Notes: a model not told the origin generated them from the sequence alone. A stretch of DNA of 64,000 nt from a bacterium (GCA_018660415.1 JABJKG010000012.1:20159-84158); one strand, 5' to 3'; shown: positions 8,389 to 17,300, numbered from the stretch's first letter. Program-made: numbers and translations.

Positions 8389-9389
8389 TTTTTCTCTCTC
8401 CACATATCAACAGTACCATCCTTACTAAGTGCAACTAGGAGCCCATCAGAACCAAATGCGACCTCTCTCACTCCACTTCCTTCCACTGAAAGCTCTTGCA
8501 ATGAATCTCGTGACATCCAGTCCCTCCACAAATAGATTGTAGATGCTCGAACTGCTGCAACCTTAGTTTCATCTCGACTCAACGCCAAAGAAGAAACTTC
8601 TTTTTCATTTTCTCCTGCAAAAAAAACTTCATCGGGATAAGGGCAACGAAGCTGCTGAACACACGCTCCACCCTTCTCGATTTCATGGATAGAAATTCTC
8701 GATTCACCCGTCAACGATACCATATACTCCTCATTTGGGCCCATATCATGCAATTTAACCTCAGGCATCTTGCGTATTATTGATCCCTGCGTCTTTCCTG
8801 GCACCCGCCTTTCATTTACCTGAAGGCCTTCTCTTATGAGTGGTATCATTATGTATTTTTTACCAACCCGTACATGACCACGTATATAACTAAACTGCTT
8901 TTTGCTATCCTTCTCAGCAAACTCACCTGATTCCTCTTGTGCATAGGTTGCCAGTTGCATGCCCATGCCAATTAAAAGTTTATTTTCGGGAGAAAAAGCT
9001 ATGCTATGACTGTCGCTGTCCATCGCAATCCTTTGAAGCCATTGACCGGTTTGGGTATCCCATAATCCTGTAGATTCACAACCACTTGCCGCTATAATAG
9101 TACTATCGGGATTAAAAGCAACAGAATTCGCGTAATTCAAATATCCAAGCCTCGATGTATTAACGTAGCCAACCAGTTTACCGCTTTTTACATCCCACCA
9201 TTTAACAAGTGCTTTATCTGAAGCTTTGCCACCAATCCCAACCAGATCACCCTTTGGGCTTATCGCCATAGAAGTAGCATTGGTCAGCACATCAGGAGCA
9301 ATACGCCTGGTATGCTCATAGTTCATAGAAAATATTGAGTTAATAAAAAAAAGACTGCTAAAAAACAATAGTGTCGTTGTGCGGATCAT
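8385..9389 (-). CDS. Secreted WD40-like beta-propeller protein
   Basis: 334 residues with a signal peptide (MIRTTTLLFFSSLFFINSIFS). Blades include SMAISPKGDLVGIGG with VKWWDVKSGKLVGYV, SVAFNPDSTIIAASG with GLWDTQTGQWLQRI, SIAFSPENKLLIGMG, SLALSRDETKVAAVRA with IYLWRDW, and EVAFGSDGLLVALSKDGTVDMW. The central section (about 150-235) is less repeat-like. It is a paralogue of the adjacent downstream gene and overlaps it by 4 nt. The first gene of a likely four-gene secreted repeat-protein operon (propeller, propeller, TPR, ankyrin), although a 101-nt gap separates the propellers from the TPR gene. Role unknown. Confidence 0.84.
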   Translation of the reverse strand: MIRTTTLLFFSSLFFINSIFSMNYEHTRRIAPDVLTNATSMAISPKGDLVGIGGKASDKALVKWWDVKSGKLVGYVNTSRLGYLNYANSVAFNPDSTIIAASGCESTGLWDTQTGQWLQRIAMDSDSHSIAFSPENKLLIGMGMQLATYAQEESGEFAEKDSKKQFSYIRGHVRVGKKYIMIPLIREGLQVNERRVPGKTQGSIIRKMPEVKLHDMGPNEEYMVSLTGESRISIHEIEKGGACVQQLRCPYPDEVFFAGENEKEVSSLALSRDETKVAAVRASTIYLWRDWMSRDSLQELSVEGSGVREVAFGSDGLLVALSKDGTVDMWREKK

Positions 9390-9448
9390 AGTTGTTTTCC
9401 TATAAATTTCTGTTTTAACTTATTATTAATTATGATTCATGGTTAGCG

Positions 9449-10369
9449 CTACTTTAACCGCTTCACTTCATCAAACAAAGACTGCATAGTCCGTTGACGC
9501 AACTCTTCCTTGTAAAAAACATACATTCCAATTGCAACAAGAACAAAAGCAACCCAGAACGCATTAGATATGGTCTCGCCTAAGAATGCCCAGCCTAAGA
9601 AAGCAACCAAGAATATTCCTAGAAACTCTGAAAAAGAAATAAACGTTACACTATAGCGAGTAACTAAGATGCCATACATATTGTATGCGATCAAGCAGGT
9701 CAGCGTAACGTTTAATGGCAGCAACCAATATAAAGAAGGTGTCGCCAAGATCGATCCCCATGCAATAGTCTCAGTATATAAACCAGTTGAAACTGAAATG
9801 AGGCCACCAAAAAATAATAGCAAGCCGTTCGCCATGATCATAGAATAATGCTGAAAAACAACAAGCTTCTTCTTTGCCACAATACCCAGTACCATAGCAC
9901 CAGCAGCTACTAATATAGCCAACTCAGGAAGCGTATTAATTAAAATATTATCCGATCGCAAATCATTATAGATTAATGGAATGAAACCTACAAACCCGAT
10001 CGCCAACCCAATCCATTTATTACGAGTCATCTTTTCATGAAAAAATAAAAAACCAAATAAAGCTGCAATGAATGGAGAAAAATTATAAATAAAATAAGCC
10101 TTGGCTGCAATCGTTTGACTTAAACCCCAAGCCTCAAGGCCGTTAGTTAAAAAACCAGAACAAATAATAACAGCAATAAGGGCTAAGACATTTTTCTTTT
10201 TAATATAAAATGAACTTGGATTGAAAAAATAAACATAAGCAAGACACAATGTCCCACCAATGGTCATCCGGGTTCCTGCCAATAAAAAAGGTGGAACAAA
10301 ATCAAGTAATGCCTTACTAACCACAAACGAACAAGCAAGTGCGGTTCTAAATAATATTATATAAATCAC
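9449..10369 (-). CDS. EamA/DMT-family transporter (third of three)
   Basis: 306 residues, ten predicted membrane segments arranged as two EamA halves. Family features include the N-terminal SFVVSKALLDFVPPFLLAGTRM, the FIYNFSPFIAALFGFLFFHEKMT block closing the first half, and the C-terminal FSEFLGIFLVAFLGWAFLGETIS. Start is GTG at 10369, overlapping the previous gene's stop as GTGA. It is close in sequence to the protein at 11278-12171 (shared VPPFLL, IAAKAYFIYN versus VAAKAYFIYN, NKWIGL). DMT proteins move small metabolites such as amino acids, nucleotides or S-adenosylmethionine; substrate is not predictable here. Function as an importer in a host-dependent cell is an inference only. Confidence 0.88.
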   Translation of the reverse strand: MIYIILFRTALACSFVVSKALLDFVPPFLLAGTRMTIGGTLCLAYVYFFNPSSFYIKKKNVLALIAVIICSGFLTNGLEAWGLSQTIAAKAYFIYNFSPFIAALFGFLFFHEKMTRNKWIGLAIGFVGFIPLIYNDLRSDNILINTLPELAILVAAGAMVLGIVAKKKLVVFQHYSMIMANGLLLFFGGLISVSTGLYTETIAWGSILATPSLYWLLPLNVTLTCLIAYNMYGILVTRYSVTFISFSEFLGIFLVAFLGWAFLGETISNAFWVAFVLVAIGMYVFYKEELRQRTMQSLFDEVKRLK

Positions 10370-11265
10370 TTAATATATCCCTGTCGTAATTCTTCTTGAT
10401 AAAAAATGTATAATCCAATAGAAACCAATACCAATGTAATAATGAAAGGAATACCAACAGGATTTCCAAAAAAGAAGTATTGTAAAATTGCGGCAAAAAT
10501 TGGAGTCATAAAACCACAAAATGAAAGATAAGTCGTTGAATATTTTTTTAATAAATAACCATAAAGATTAAAACAAATAATATTCCCAACCAAGGTTAAA
10601 TAAAATATATACCATAGTGCTAAAGGCCAATTGGATACAGGAAGTGGATTCCACGGTTCCCACGCTAAAGATGTTATCAACGAAAACACTCCTGATATAA
10701 TCATAGCATAACCATTAATAACTAAAGGCTGGTACCCCCGGTCCATTACCCGACGAAACATAATCCAACCATATGCTGCTGCAATTACAGCAACAATCAA
10801 AAGAAGCTCAGGCCAAGACAAACTTAAGAAAGCATTAACTGGCATCTCTTGCGCTGCTGGCGCAAGCAAAATAGGAATAAAACCAAAAAAACCAAACGCC
10901 AACCCTAAGAGCTTTTTTGCAGTCATTCTCTCATTAAACCAAAGGTAAGCAAAGACAGCTGTAACAAATGGGGAAAGATTCCACAAGAGAGAAACTTTTG
11001 CACCGGTTATATATTGCAAAACCCAAAACTCTATTACATATGCAAAGAACAACAAAAAGAAACTTGTTTGTACGATTACCCACCAGTCCTTAGGCTTAAC
11101 CCTTAATAAGGCTCTATCCTTAAACCACTGGTAACCCAATATTAAAAACCCTGCCAAAAACATTCGAATCATAACAAAAAACACTGGCTTAACATATAAC
11201 ACTGCTGCTTCACCAAATACAAATGTACTACCAAATAAAGCAAACAAAACTAATACTAAAAACAT
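10366..11265 (-). CDS. EamA/DMT-family transporter (second of three)
   Basis: 299 residues with ten hydrophobic segments in two EamA repeats: LFGSTFVFGEAAVLYVKPVFFVMIRM at the start, LLWNLSPFVTAVFAYLWFNERMT at the end of half one, and LSFCGFMTPIFAAILQYFFFG in half two. It is more divergent than its two neighbours, which resemble each other more. A strong GGAGG ribosome-binding site, embedded at the end of the upstream gene, precedes the ATG at 11265. Middle member of a three-gene tandem operon with 12-nt and -4-nt junctions. Substrate unknown. Confidence 0.87.
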   Translation of the reverse strand: MFLVLVLFALFGSTFVFGEAAVLYVKPVFFVMIRMFLAGFLILGYQWFKDRALLRVKPKDWWVIVQTSFFLLFFAYVIEFWVLQYITGAKVSLLWNLSPFVTAVFAYLWFNERMTAKKLLGLAFGFFGFIPILLAPAAQEMPVNAFLSLSWPELLLIVAVIAAAYGWIMFRRVMDRGYQPLVINGYAMIISGVFSLITSLAWEPWNPLPVSNWPLALWYIFYLTLVGNIICFNLYGYLLKKYSTTYLSFCGFMTPIFAAILQYFFFGNPVGIPFIITLVLVSIGLYIFYQEELRQGYIK

Positions 11266-11277
11266 AGATTCCTCCAG

Positions 11278-12171
11278 CTAAATTTCTTCTCGCAGCCTTT
11301 TCTTCTCTTCTTGATGGAAGATTGCTACCCCAAATGCAACTATTATAAATGCAGTCCAGAAAGCCCACGTTAAGGTTTCCCCTAAAAATATAAACCCAAG
11401 CAACCCAGCAAACAGTGTCCCCAAAAACCCTGAAAATGCCGTATAAGTTGCTGAATAGCTTTTTAAAAGCCATCCATATAAATTATACCCTATAATACAC
11501 GTTAACAGAACATTTACTGCAAAAAGAATATAAAATGTTGGATTGGCGACAATCACTCCCAAATCAAAAGACTCACTTAACCCGGCCGTAACCAATGCTC
11601 CAAGGCCACCACATACCATGGTTACACCATTAGCCATGACCACCGAATAATGCTGAGAGTAAACTAACTTCTTTTTAGAAATCCAACCACCCACGGTAGC
11701 TGCAGCCGAACATAAAAGCGCCAATTCCGGTAACGAATTCAATAAGGCATGCTGCGTTAGCAAATCATTGAAAATTAACGGAAAAAACCCACAAAACCCT
11801 ACAAGCAATCCAATCCATTTATTACGAGTCATCTTTTCACTAAAAAAGAGATATCCCAATAGCGCCGCAAAAAATGGCCCCAAATTGTAAATAAAGTATG
11901 CCTTAGCCGCTACCGTATACTTAAGACCCCATGATTCAAAACCATTAGTAATATAGATCCCAAACAGCGCTGCTGACACCAAAGGAATAATATTCCTCTT
12001 AGTTATATAAAAAGCCGAGCGATTAAATAAAGCCGTATATAATAGCAAGATTACACCACCTGTCGTCATTCGAAGCCCTACCAATAAAAATGGTGGGACA
12101 AACCCCAAAAGAAACTTGCTTACAATAAACGATGATGCTAAAGTCAGCTGTAGTAACACAATTAAAAACAT
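11278..12171 (-). CDS. EamA/DMT-family transporter (first of three)
   Basis: 297 residues, two EamA domains and ten predicted membrane helices. Diagnostic blocks are SFIVSKFLLGFVPPFLLVGLRM, YFIYNLGPFFAALLGYLFFSEKMT and FSGFLGTLFAGLLGFIFLGETLT. It is the promoter-proximal gene of the tandem triplet and the closest relative of the third copy, which suggests at least two duplication steps. The ATG follows AGGAAAACAG. Family members exchange small metabolites across the inner membrane. The substrate is not evident. Confidence 0.88.
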   Translation of the reverse strand: MFLIVLLQLTLASSFIVSKFLLGFVPPFLLVGLRMTTGGVILLLYTALFNRSAFYITKRNIIPLVSAALFGIYITNGFESWGLKYTVAAKAYFIYNLGPFFAALLGYLFFSEKMTRNKWIGLLVGFCGFFPLIFNDLLTQHALLNSLPELALLCSAAATVGGWISKKKLVYSQHYSVVMANGVTMVCGGLGALVTAGLSESFDLGVIVANPTFYILFAVNVLLTCIIGYNLYGWLLKSYSATYTAFSGFLGTLFAGLLGFIFLGETLTWAFWTAFIIVAFGVAIFHQEEKKRLREEI

Positions 12172-12478
12172 CTGTTTTCCTATACGGTTATTACGAATCT
12201 ATAATTAACCAGGCTATACTATATATGACCTCTTGAACATACTATAGTAGGCCCCATTCAGACTGCAATAGATTAGCCTTGCCAACACTTTCTATTTGTA
12301 ATATACTATTAATAGACGTATCAAACGTTCTGATTTGTGAGGCTGAAAACAAGTAACGAATGCATCTCTTTTCATCGGTAGGAACCCACTATCCATTAAA
12401 TAGATTCTTCCGAATTTTGGCTTACATAGTTCAATTTAAATCTCGTATAAGAATACATATATAAAGGATAATCTCCGA
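12172..12478. other. 307-nt divergent intergenic region and helicase leader
   Basis: Separates the EamA operon from the DEAD-box gene. It holds a good sigma70-type promoter for the helicase (12279-12307), which leaves an untranslated leader of about 165 nt. No ORF of note and no known RNA family was recognised. Two TATAGTAT-like motifs near 12217-12252 could be minus-strand -10 elements for the EamA operon, but no convincing -35 accompanies them. Confidence 0.5.
12279..12307 (+). promoter_or_regulatory. Sigma70-type promoter of the DEAD-box helicase
   Basis: TTGCCA (12279-12284) and TATACT (12302-12307) are separated by exactly 17 nt. Transcription would begin near 12314, about 165 nt before the start codon. 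Confidence 0.65.
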
Positions 12479-13753
12479 ATGACAAAAATGCATAAGCCCC
12501 ATGGCGGGCGATCTCGTTTTTCTTCAAAATCGAAGTTTTCAAGTAATAACAGAACAAGAAGAAGACCTCGAACTAGTCCAAGTATTGATATAACCCGCTT
12601 TATTAATAAAGCACAGGAAGCACCTGCACAGCCTGAAGAAAATGTCGTAACACGACCTTTTGCTGAGCTGCCTCTTCATAAAGACTTACTTACTAGTATT
12701 GAACGACGTGGGTTTGCAACCCCAACTCCAATTCAAGATCAAGCCATTGAACAAGTTCTACAAGGACATGACCTTCTTGGTATCGCTAATACTGGAACAG
12801 GTAAGACTGGTGCATTCTTGCTCCCTATCTTACACCTGCTTCTTGGCAATCGAAACCAAAAAGCTCTCATTTTGGCTCCTACCAGAGAGTTAGCACTGCA
12901 AATTGATACCGAATTCAAAAAATTCGCTAAAAAATTAGACTTCTACTCTGCATTATGTATTGGTGGAACCAGTATGCACCAACAACATAAAATGCTTAGC
13001 CGTAGATTCAATATCGTGATTGGAACTCCAGGACGCGTTAAAGATCTAGTCGATCGACGTAGACTCGATATATCCAAGTTCGACCTTATCGTTCTCGATG
13101 AAGTTGACCGTATGCTTGATATGGGATTTGTTAATGATGTTCGAGAAATTCTCGATCAAACATCAAAAAAGAAGCAATCTCTATTCTTCTCAGCAACAAT
13201 GTCTCCTCAAATCAAGAAGCTCATCGATGATTTCTCTAAAGATATTAAAACTATATCTGTTAAATCTGTTGAAACAGCATCAACAATTGATCAAGACATT
13301 GTTGAATTTGGTCATCCAAGTGAGAAACTAGATATTCTTCATGATATCTTGATTAAAGATGAAGTAGCAAAAGTACTCATTTTTGGACGAACCAAACGAA
13401 ATGTTCAAGATTTATCGGAAAAGCTCATCAAGCGTGGGTTTAAATCTGCATCTATCCATGGAAACAAAACCCAAGCACAACGCCAACAAGCATTATCTAA
13501 GTTCAGAAATGATAAGATTACTATGCTGGTAGCAACCGATGTTGCAGCTCGTGGCCTTGATATCCAAGATGTTACACACGTTATCAATTATGATATCCCG
13601 GAATCTTATGAAGACTATGTTCACCGTATCGGTCGAACCGGTCGAGCAAATAAGAAGGGTCAGGCGTTAACATTCGTGCAAAAGAAAATCTCGCACGATA
13701 ACCGTCCTCAACGACCTCATCACCAAAAAAGAAAGCCTGCATTTAAAAAATAA
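12479..13753 (+). CDS. DEAD-box ATP-dependent RNA helicase
   Basis: 424 residues. After a basic, disordered N-terminus of about 60 residues the helicase motifs appear in order: Q motif (FATPTPIQDQAI), motif I ANTGTGKTGA, Ia APTRELALQ, Ib TPGR, motif II DEVD (in place of DEAD), motif III SAT, motif V ATDVAARGLDIQDV and motif VI HRIGRTGRA. The C-terminal tail is short and basic (RPQRPHHQKRKPAFKK). Such proteins unwind RNA in ribosome assembly and mRNA decay and are often cold-induced. It is a single-gene transcription unit with a long leader and its own terminator. The tail is too short for me to decide between RhlE, CsdA or RhlB. Confidence 0.93.
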   Translation: MTKMHKPHGGRSRFSSKSKFSSNNRTRRRPRTSPSIDITRFINKAQEAPAQPEENVVTRPFAELPLHKDLLTSIERRGFATPTPIQDQAIEQVLQGHDLLGIANTGTGKTGAFLLPILHLLLGNRNQKALILAPTRELALQIDTEFKKFAKKLDFYSALCIGGTSMHQQHKMLSRRFNIVIGTPGRVKDLVDRRRLDISKFDLIVLDEVDRMLDMGFVNDVREILDQTSKKKQSLFFSATMSPQIKKLIDDFSKDIKTISVKSVETASTIDQDIVEFGHPSEKLDILHDILIKDEVAKVLIFGRTKRNVQDLSEKLIKRGFKSASIHGNKTQAQRQQALSKFRNDKITMLVATDVAARGLDIQDVTHVINYDIPESYEDYVHRIGRTGRANKKGQALTFVQKKISHDNRPQRPHHQKRKPAFKK

Positions 13754-13770
13754 TGCTCGCAAAATAACCA

Positions 13771-13813
13771 AAAAAAGAACCGATATGTTTTATACATATC
13801 GGTTCTTTTTTTT
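13771..13813. terminator. Bidirectional hairpin terminator
   Basis: GAACCGATATG pairs with CATATCGGTTC around a short AT loop, with A residues before and T8 after. It serves the helicase and probably also the convergent ymdB-end operon. Confidence 0.88.
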
Positions 13814-13830
13814 ATTTTTAATAATTAGCC

Positions 13831-14640
13831 TTAAAATAGACCCTGATCATCAACCACGCGTATTGCCTCAATGCTCAACGCTTGACCTGTCTGGGTATCA
13901 ACTTCAATACAAGCTCCACTCATCACGTAGGGAGGCTCTAAGTCCACCTCAAAGCGAACAGGCATCTGTGTACGCAAGTGATGAATCATAATATCTTTTT
14001 TCATACCGATCATAGAGTTCAAAGAACCGCCCATGCCTAGATCGGTCATGAATGCCGTTCCGCCAGGTAATACCCGAGCATCTGCAGTTTGAATATGAGT
14101 ATGAGTACCCACTACAGCACTGACTTGGCCATCCAAGAATAAAGCTATACCCGCAGTCTCAGCGGTGGTTTCTGCATGAAAATCAACAAAAATTATATCG
14201 GTCTGATGCTTAAGATACTGCAAAAGCGACTCTATGGTCTTGAAAGGATCATCTAACTGCTCACGCATAAATACCCGCCCCTGCAGGTTAACAACAGCAA
14301 CCTTATAGGCACCTATATTAATAATAGTCGAACCTGAACCAGGACACTTACTAGGATAGTTTGCTGGACGTAGCAAATTAGGCTGCGAAACGATATAGGG
14401 AAATATCTTCTTTTGTGCCCAAATATGATTACCAGTAGTGATAACATTAACACCCATCTCAAAAAAATGATCCGCAATCGCCGGTGTAATCCCGCGACCG
14501 TTGTCTGCACTGTTTTCACCATTAACGATAATGGCGTCAGCCTTATATTTCTCTTTAAGAGAACCAATATGTTTTTCAAACATTTTGATACCGGCAGGAC
14601 CAACAAGGTCACCTATCATCAAAACTCGAATATTACTCAT
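13831..14640 (-). CDS. ymdB: YmdB-type metallophosphoesterase
   Basis: 269 residues, the usual length of the TIGR00282/YmdB family. Metal-binding motifs run in order: MIGDLVGPAGI (Asp), NGENSADNGRGIT (Asn/Glu), TGNHIW (Asn-His), VDFHAET (His) and VVGTHTHIQTAD (His-x-His). The family has phosphodiesterase activity on 2',3'-cyclic nucleotides and in Bacillus affects developmental choices. It lies 14 nt downstream of rny, a conserved bacterial pairing that links it to RNA turnover. AGAGG precedes the ATG. Last gene in the long minus-strand series. Confidence 0.93.
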   Translation of the reverse strand: MSNIRVLMIGDLVGPAGIKMFEKHIGSLKEKYKADAIIVNGENSADNGRGITPAIADHFFEMGVNVITTGNHIWAQKKIFPYIVSQPNLLRPANYPSKCPGSGSTIINIGAYKVAVVNLQGRVFMREQLDDPFKTIESLLQYLKHQTDIIFVDFHAETTAETAGIALFLDGQVSAVVGTHTHIQTADARVLPGGTAFMTDLGMGGSLNSMIGMKKDIMIHHLRTQMPVRFEVDLEPPYVMSGACIEVDTQTGQALSIEAIRVVDDQGLF

Positions 14641-14654
14641 TAAAACCTCTTATT

Positions 14655-16211
14655 TTATCGTGCGTACTCTATGGCGCGTTTTTCTCGAATAACATTAACT
14701 CGAATTTGACCTGGGAAATTCATATCAGCTTCAATCTTACGTGCAATATCACGAGCTAAGATCGAAGTTTTCTCATCATCTAAATACTCTTCTTCCACCA
14801 TAATACGTACTTCACGACCAGCCTGTAACGCATATGCCTTCTTAACACCATCAAATGAATGTGCTATATCTTCCAACTGCTCTAAGCGTTTGATATAGGC
14901 CGAGAACGTTTCTCTACGAGCGCCCGGACGCGATGCTGAAATCATATCTGCTATTAAAATAATAGGAGAGTAAACCGATGTAAATGGAACTTCCTCATGG
15001 TGAGCTGCGATTGCATTAATAACACGAGGATCTTCCCCTCCACGCTTAGCAATATCTGCACCAATTAAGGCATGTGGCCCCTCAACTTCAGCTGTAACCG
15101 CTTTTCCTAGATCATGGAATAAACCACCACGGAAAGCAACCTCGCCATCCAATGATAATTCATCTGCAATCATACGAGAGAACAAGCCTACCTCAATACT
15201 ATGCTTTAACACATTTTGAGAATAACTGGTTCTAAAATATAACTTACCTAACGTCGTTACAACCTCAGGAGCAACACCTTGGAGATTATATTCTAAAATA
15301 GTCTCACGACCCTTTTCCTCTATAATATCATTGATTTCACTCTCACACTGAGCAACAGTATCCTCAATACGAGTCGGATTAATCCGACCGTCAACAATAA
15401 GCTTTTCTAGAGAACGGCGAGCAACTTCACGGCGTATTGGATTAAACCCTGAAATAGTAATCACTTCAGGCGCATCACCAATAACAAACTCCATACCCGT
15501 AGCCATCTCTAAAGACTTGATGTTTCGTCCTTCTTTACCAATAATGCGACCCTTCATCTCATCATTAGGAAGCTGAACCACCCCTGATGAATAAGGAGTA
15601 ATAAGGTCAGACGTATAACGCTGCATTGCCGTTACAACAATATCAGAAGCGCGTTCTTTAGCTCGCTCACGAGCCTCGTCTTCCATCTTTTGAACCCACT
15701 TTTCATTGGCTAAACGAACTTCACCTTCCAGCGTATCTAATAAAGCATTCCTCGCTTCGTCTTTAGACATGCTGCCAATGGATTCAAGCTTAGTAATTAA
15801 ATCATCATAGATCTTTTTTAGCTTGTTTTCATTAAGATGCAAAGTATCCATAGAACGCAATAACTCACGCTCTTTTTGTTGTAATTCATGACGAATGTCA
15901 TCAATACGTGATTCTTTTTTTTCTAAATCATCAACCTTAGAATTAAGGCGATTCCGTAAGCGATCAACCTCAGATCGCTCCTTTTTGATCTCAAACTCAA
16001 AGTCTTTACGACGACGATAGATCTCATCCTTGATCTTTAATTGATTCTCGCGTCGCTCATTTTCAAACTCTCTTCGGTCATTATTGACCTTGTCCTTGGA
16101 AGCCGATAGCAACCGCCGTGCATTGCTAAGCTGATATTGTGCATAAAAAAATATCAGGACTCCCAACAGAACACTGAAAGCTGTAGCTGCGTAGAGTATA
16201 TTAATAATCAT
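14655..16211 (-). CDS. rny: Ribonuclease Y
   Basis: 518 residues, standard for RNase Y, the membrane-anchored endoribonuclease that starts mRNA decay. It has an N-terminal membrane helix (INILYAATAFSVLLGVLIFFYA), a long charged coiled coil (about 30-200), a KH domain with GRIIGKEGRNIKSLE (about 225-240), and an HD domain whose metal ligands include FHDLGKA and AAHHEE. The C-terminal RKIEADMNFPGQIRVNVIREKRAIEYAR-type ending is present in full (quoted parts only: FPGQIRVNVIRE). The gene sits between zapA and ymdB as in many bacteria. GGATGTTAA precedes the ATG. Confidence 0.97.
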   Translation of the reverse strand: MIINILYAATAFSVLLGVLIFFYAQYQLSNARRLLSASKDKVNNDRREFENERRENQLKIKDEIYRRRKDFEFEIKKERSEVDRLRNRLNSKVDDLEKKESRIDDIRHELQQKERELLRSMDTLHLNENKLKKIYDDLITKLESIGSMSKDEARNALLDTLEGEVRLANEKWVQKMEDEARERAKERASDIVVTAMQRYTSDLITPYSSGVVQLPNDEMKGRIIGKEGRNIKSLEMATGMEFVIGDAPEVITISGFNPIRREVARRSLEKLIVDGRINPTRIEDTVAQCESEINDIIEEKGRETILEYNLQGVAPEVVTTLGKLYFRTSYSQNVLKHSIEVGLFSRMIADELSLDGEVAFRGGLFHDLGKAVTAEVEGPHALIGADIAKRGGEDPRVINAIAAHHEEVPFTSVYSPIILIADMISASRPGARRETFSAYIKRLEQLEDIAHSFDGVKKAYALQAGREVRIMVEEEYLDDEKTSILARDIARKIEADMNFPGQIRVNVIREKRAIEYAR

Positions 16212-16303
16212 TTAACATCCTATGTTCTTTTTCCTCATTCAAAATAAATTAAATACACATAAACAAAGGACATATAATGAAAAATTATTAAGCACACTTT
16301 TGA

Positions 16304-16322
16304 TGGTACTCATACAGTACCA
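16304..16322 (-). other. Short hairpin downstream of zapA
   Basis: TGGTACT and AGTACCA form a 7-bp stem around a 5-nt loop, 29 nt past the zapA stop in the 139-nt zapA-rny gap. There is no T run, so it is more likely a processing or stability element than a terminator. Confidence 0.35.
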
Positions 16323-16350
16323 CTTATAAAATTCACTTGAACCATTCAAC

Positions 16351-16638
16351 TTACTCGAGAGAAGATTCTATTGTATCTGCTAATAATTGCACTTTTTGCT
16401 CAGTATCTTCTAAGTGTAAGAGCCGTCTTTGCATCCTTAACAACTCTTGAGAAAGCTGTAATCCTGTTAAAAAAGCTAGTTTCTTAACATCTTTCAAGTT
16501 GGTTTCTTCTGATAATATTTCCATGCACTGATTATAATATTCAGCTGCCTGGGTTATATCTTCAGCGGGTTCATCACTAATAATCGTATACGACTCTCCA
16601 AAAAGAATGATCGTATACTTTTTCATTGAATCAGCCAT
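16351..16638 (-). CDS. zapA: Cell-division protein ZapA-like
   Basis: 95 residues from the ATG at 16638. Earlier codons in the open frame lie inside the upstream gene and lack a ribosome-binding site; another ATG at 16626 is possible. ZapA crosslinks FtsZ filaments at the division site. Evidence is the N-terminal beta-hairpin (KKYTIILFGESYTIISDEP), the short family length, and the C-terminal amphipathic coiled coil (LTGLQLSQELLRMQRRLLHLEDTEQKVQLL), quoted in parts: LTGLQLSQELLRMQRR. Position upstream of rny is the usual place for zapA. It overlaps the coiled-coil gene upstream by 8 nt, suggesting coupled synthesis. Confidence 0.78.
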   Translation of the reverse strand: MADSMKKYTIILFGESYTIISDEPAEDITQAAEYYNQCMEILSEETNLKDVKKLAFLTGLQLSQELLRMQRRLLHLEDTEQKVQLLADTIESSLE

Positions 16639-16879
16639 CACTAGTTTCCACTTCAACTAAGGAATCAATACTATCAATCAATCCCTCGACAAACACCTTT
16701 GCTTTTTCTTTTTCTGAGTCTAGCTCACGCTTTCCCTCAAGAATATTCGATCCCAAGAGATCGGCTTCTTTTTGTAAGCTGCTATTCTCTAAGCGCAGGG
16801 TTTCTACTTCTTCTTTCAAAGACTTAATCGTATCAACTAATGATCTGATTTTTTTTTCTAAAATGTCCAATGCTTCCAT
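16631..16879 (-). CDS. Small coiled-coil protein (ZapB-like by context)
   Basis: 82 residues from the ATG at 16879, which has GGAGAG 6 nt upstream. Nearly the whole chain is a heptad coiled coil: LDILEKKIRSLVDTIKSLKE followed by VETLRLENSSLQKEADLL. It overlaps zapA by 8 nt. In proteobacteria ZapB, an 81-residue coiled coil, bridges ZapA to MatP, so size and partner are suggestive, but coiled coils are too generic in sequence to prove homology. The pairing of a short coil with zapA upstream of rny recurs in several phyla. I am confident that it is a gene and only moderately confident of the ZapB analogy. Confidence 0.6.
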   Translation of the reverse strand: MEALDILEKKIRSLVDTIKSLKEEVETLRLENSSLQKEADLLGSNILEGKRELDSEKEKAKVFVEGLIDSIDSLVEVETSDG

Positions 16880-16952
16880 GTGCAACTCTCCTCTTTAAAT
16901 TCATCAACTGCATATGAGCATATCTAACTCAACAAAAAAATATCAACAGTAG

Positions 16953-17300
16953 TTATTTTTTTGCGAGCTGAACTAATTGACCAAAGGCTTGTGGCTCAAA
17001 AATCGCAAGCTGACTCAACATTTTTCTATTGAGTTTTACATTAGCAGTCTTTAAACCATGCATAAACACACTATATGAAAGTCCATTTTCCTTAGCTGCA
17101 GCACCAATACGTGTAATAAACAAAGAACGCATATCTCGCTTTTTAAGCTTACGTCCCTTAAATGCAAATGCCATTGCACGAAGCAATGTTTCCTTAGCAC
17201 GTCTAAATACGTTACTACGTTGACCCCAATACCCCTTGGTTTGCTTTAAAAGTTTTTTGTGTCTCTTGCGGGTAACTTTACCGCGTTTAATTCTTGACAT
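16953..17300 (-). CDS. rplT: 50S ribosomal protein L20
   Basis: 115 residues, canonical: MSRIKRGKVTRKRHKK, then WGQRSNVFRRAKETLLRA, RDMRSLFITRIGAAAKENGL and SYSVFMHGLKTANVKLNRK (adjacent pieces). L20 binds 23S rRNA early in large-subunit assembly and in many bacteria represses its own operon. Third in infC-rpmI-rplT. The pheST genes that often follow are absent; the next gene is the coiled-coil/zapA pair. Confidence 0.98.
   Translation of the reverse strand: MSRIKRGKVTRKRHKKLLKQTKGYWGQRSNVFRRAKETLLRAMAFAFKGRKLKKRDMRSLFITRIGAAAKENGLSYSVFMHGLKTANVKLNRKMLSQLAIFEPQAFGQLVQLAKK

Noticed and set aside
16212..16350. 6S RNA next to zapA
   Set aside because: The location is suggestive, since ssrS neighbours zapA in proteobacteria, but 139 nt is short and no long imperfect hairpin with a central bubble was seen.
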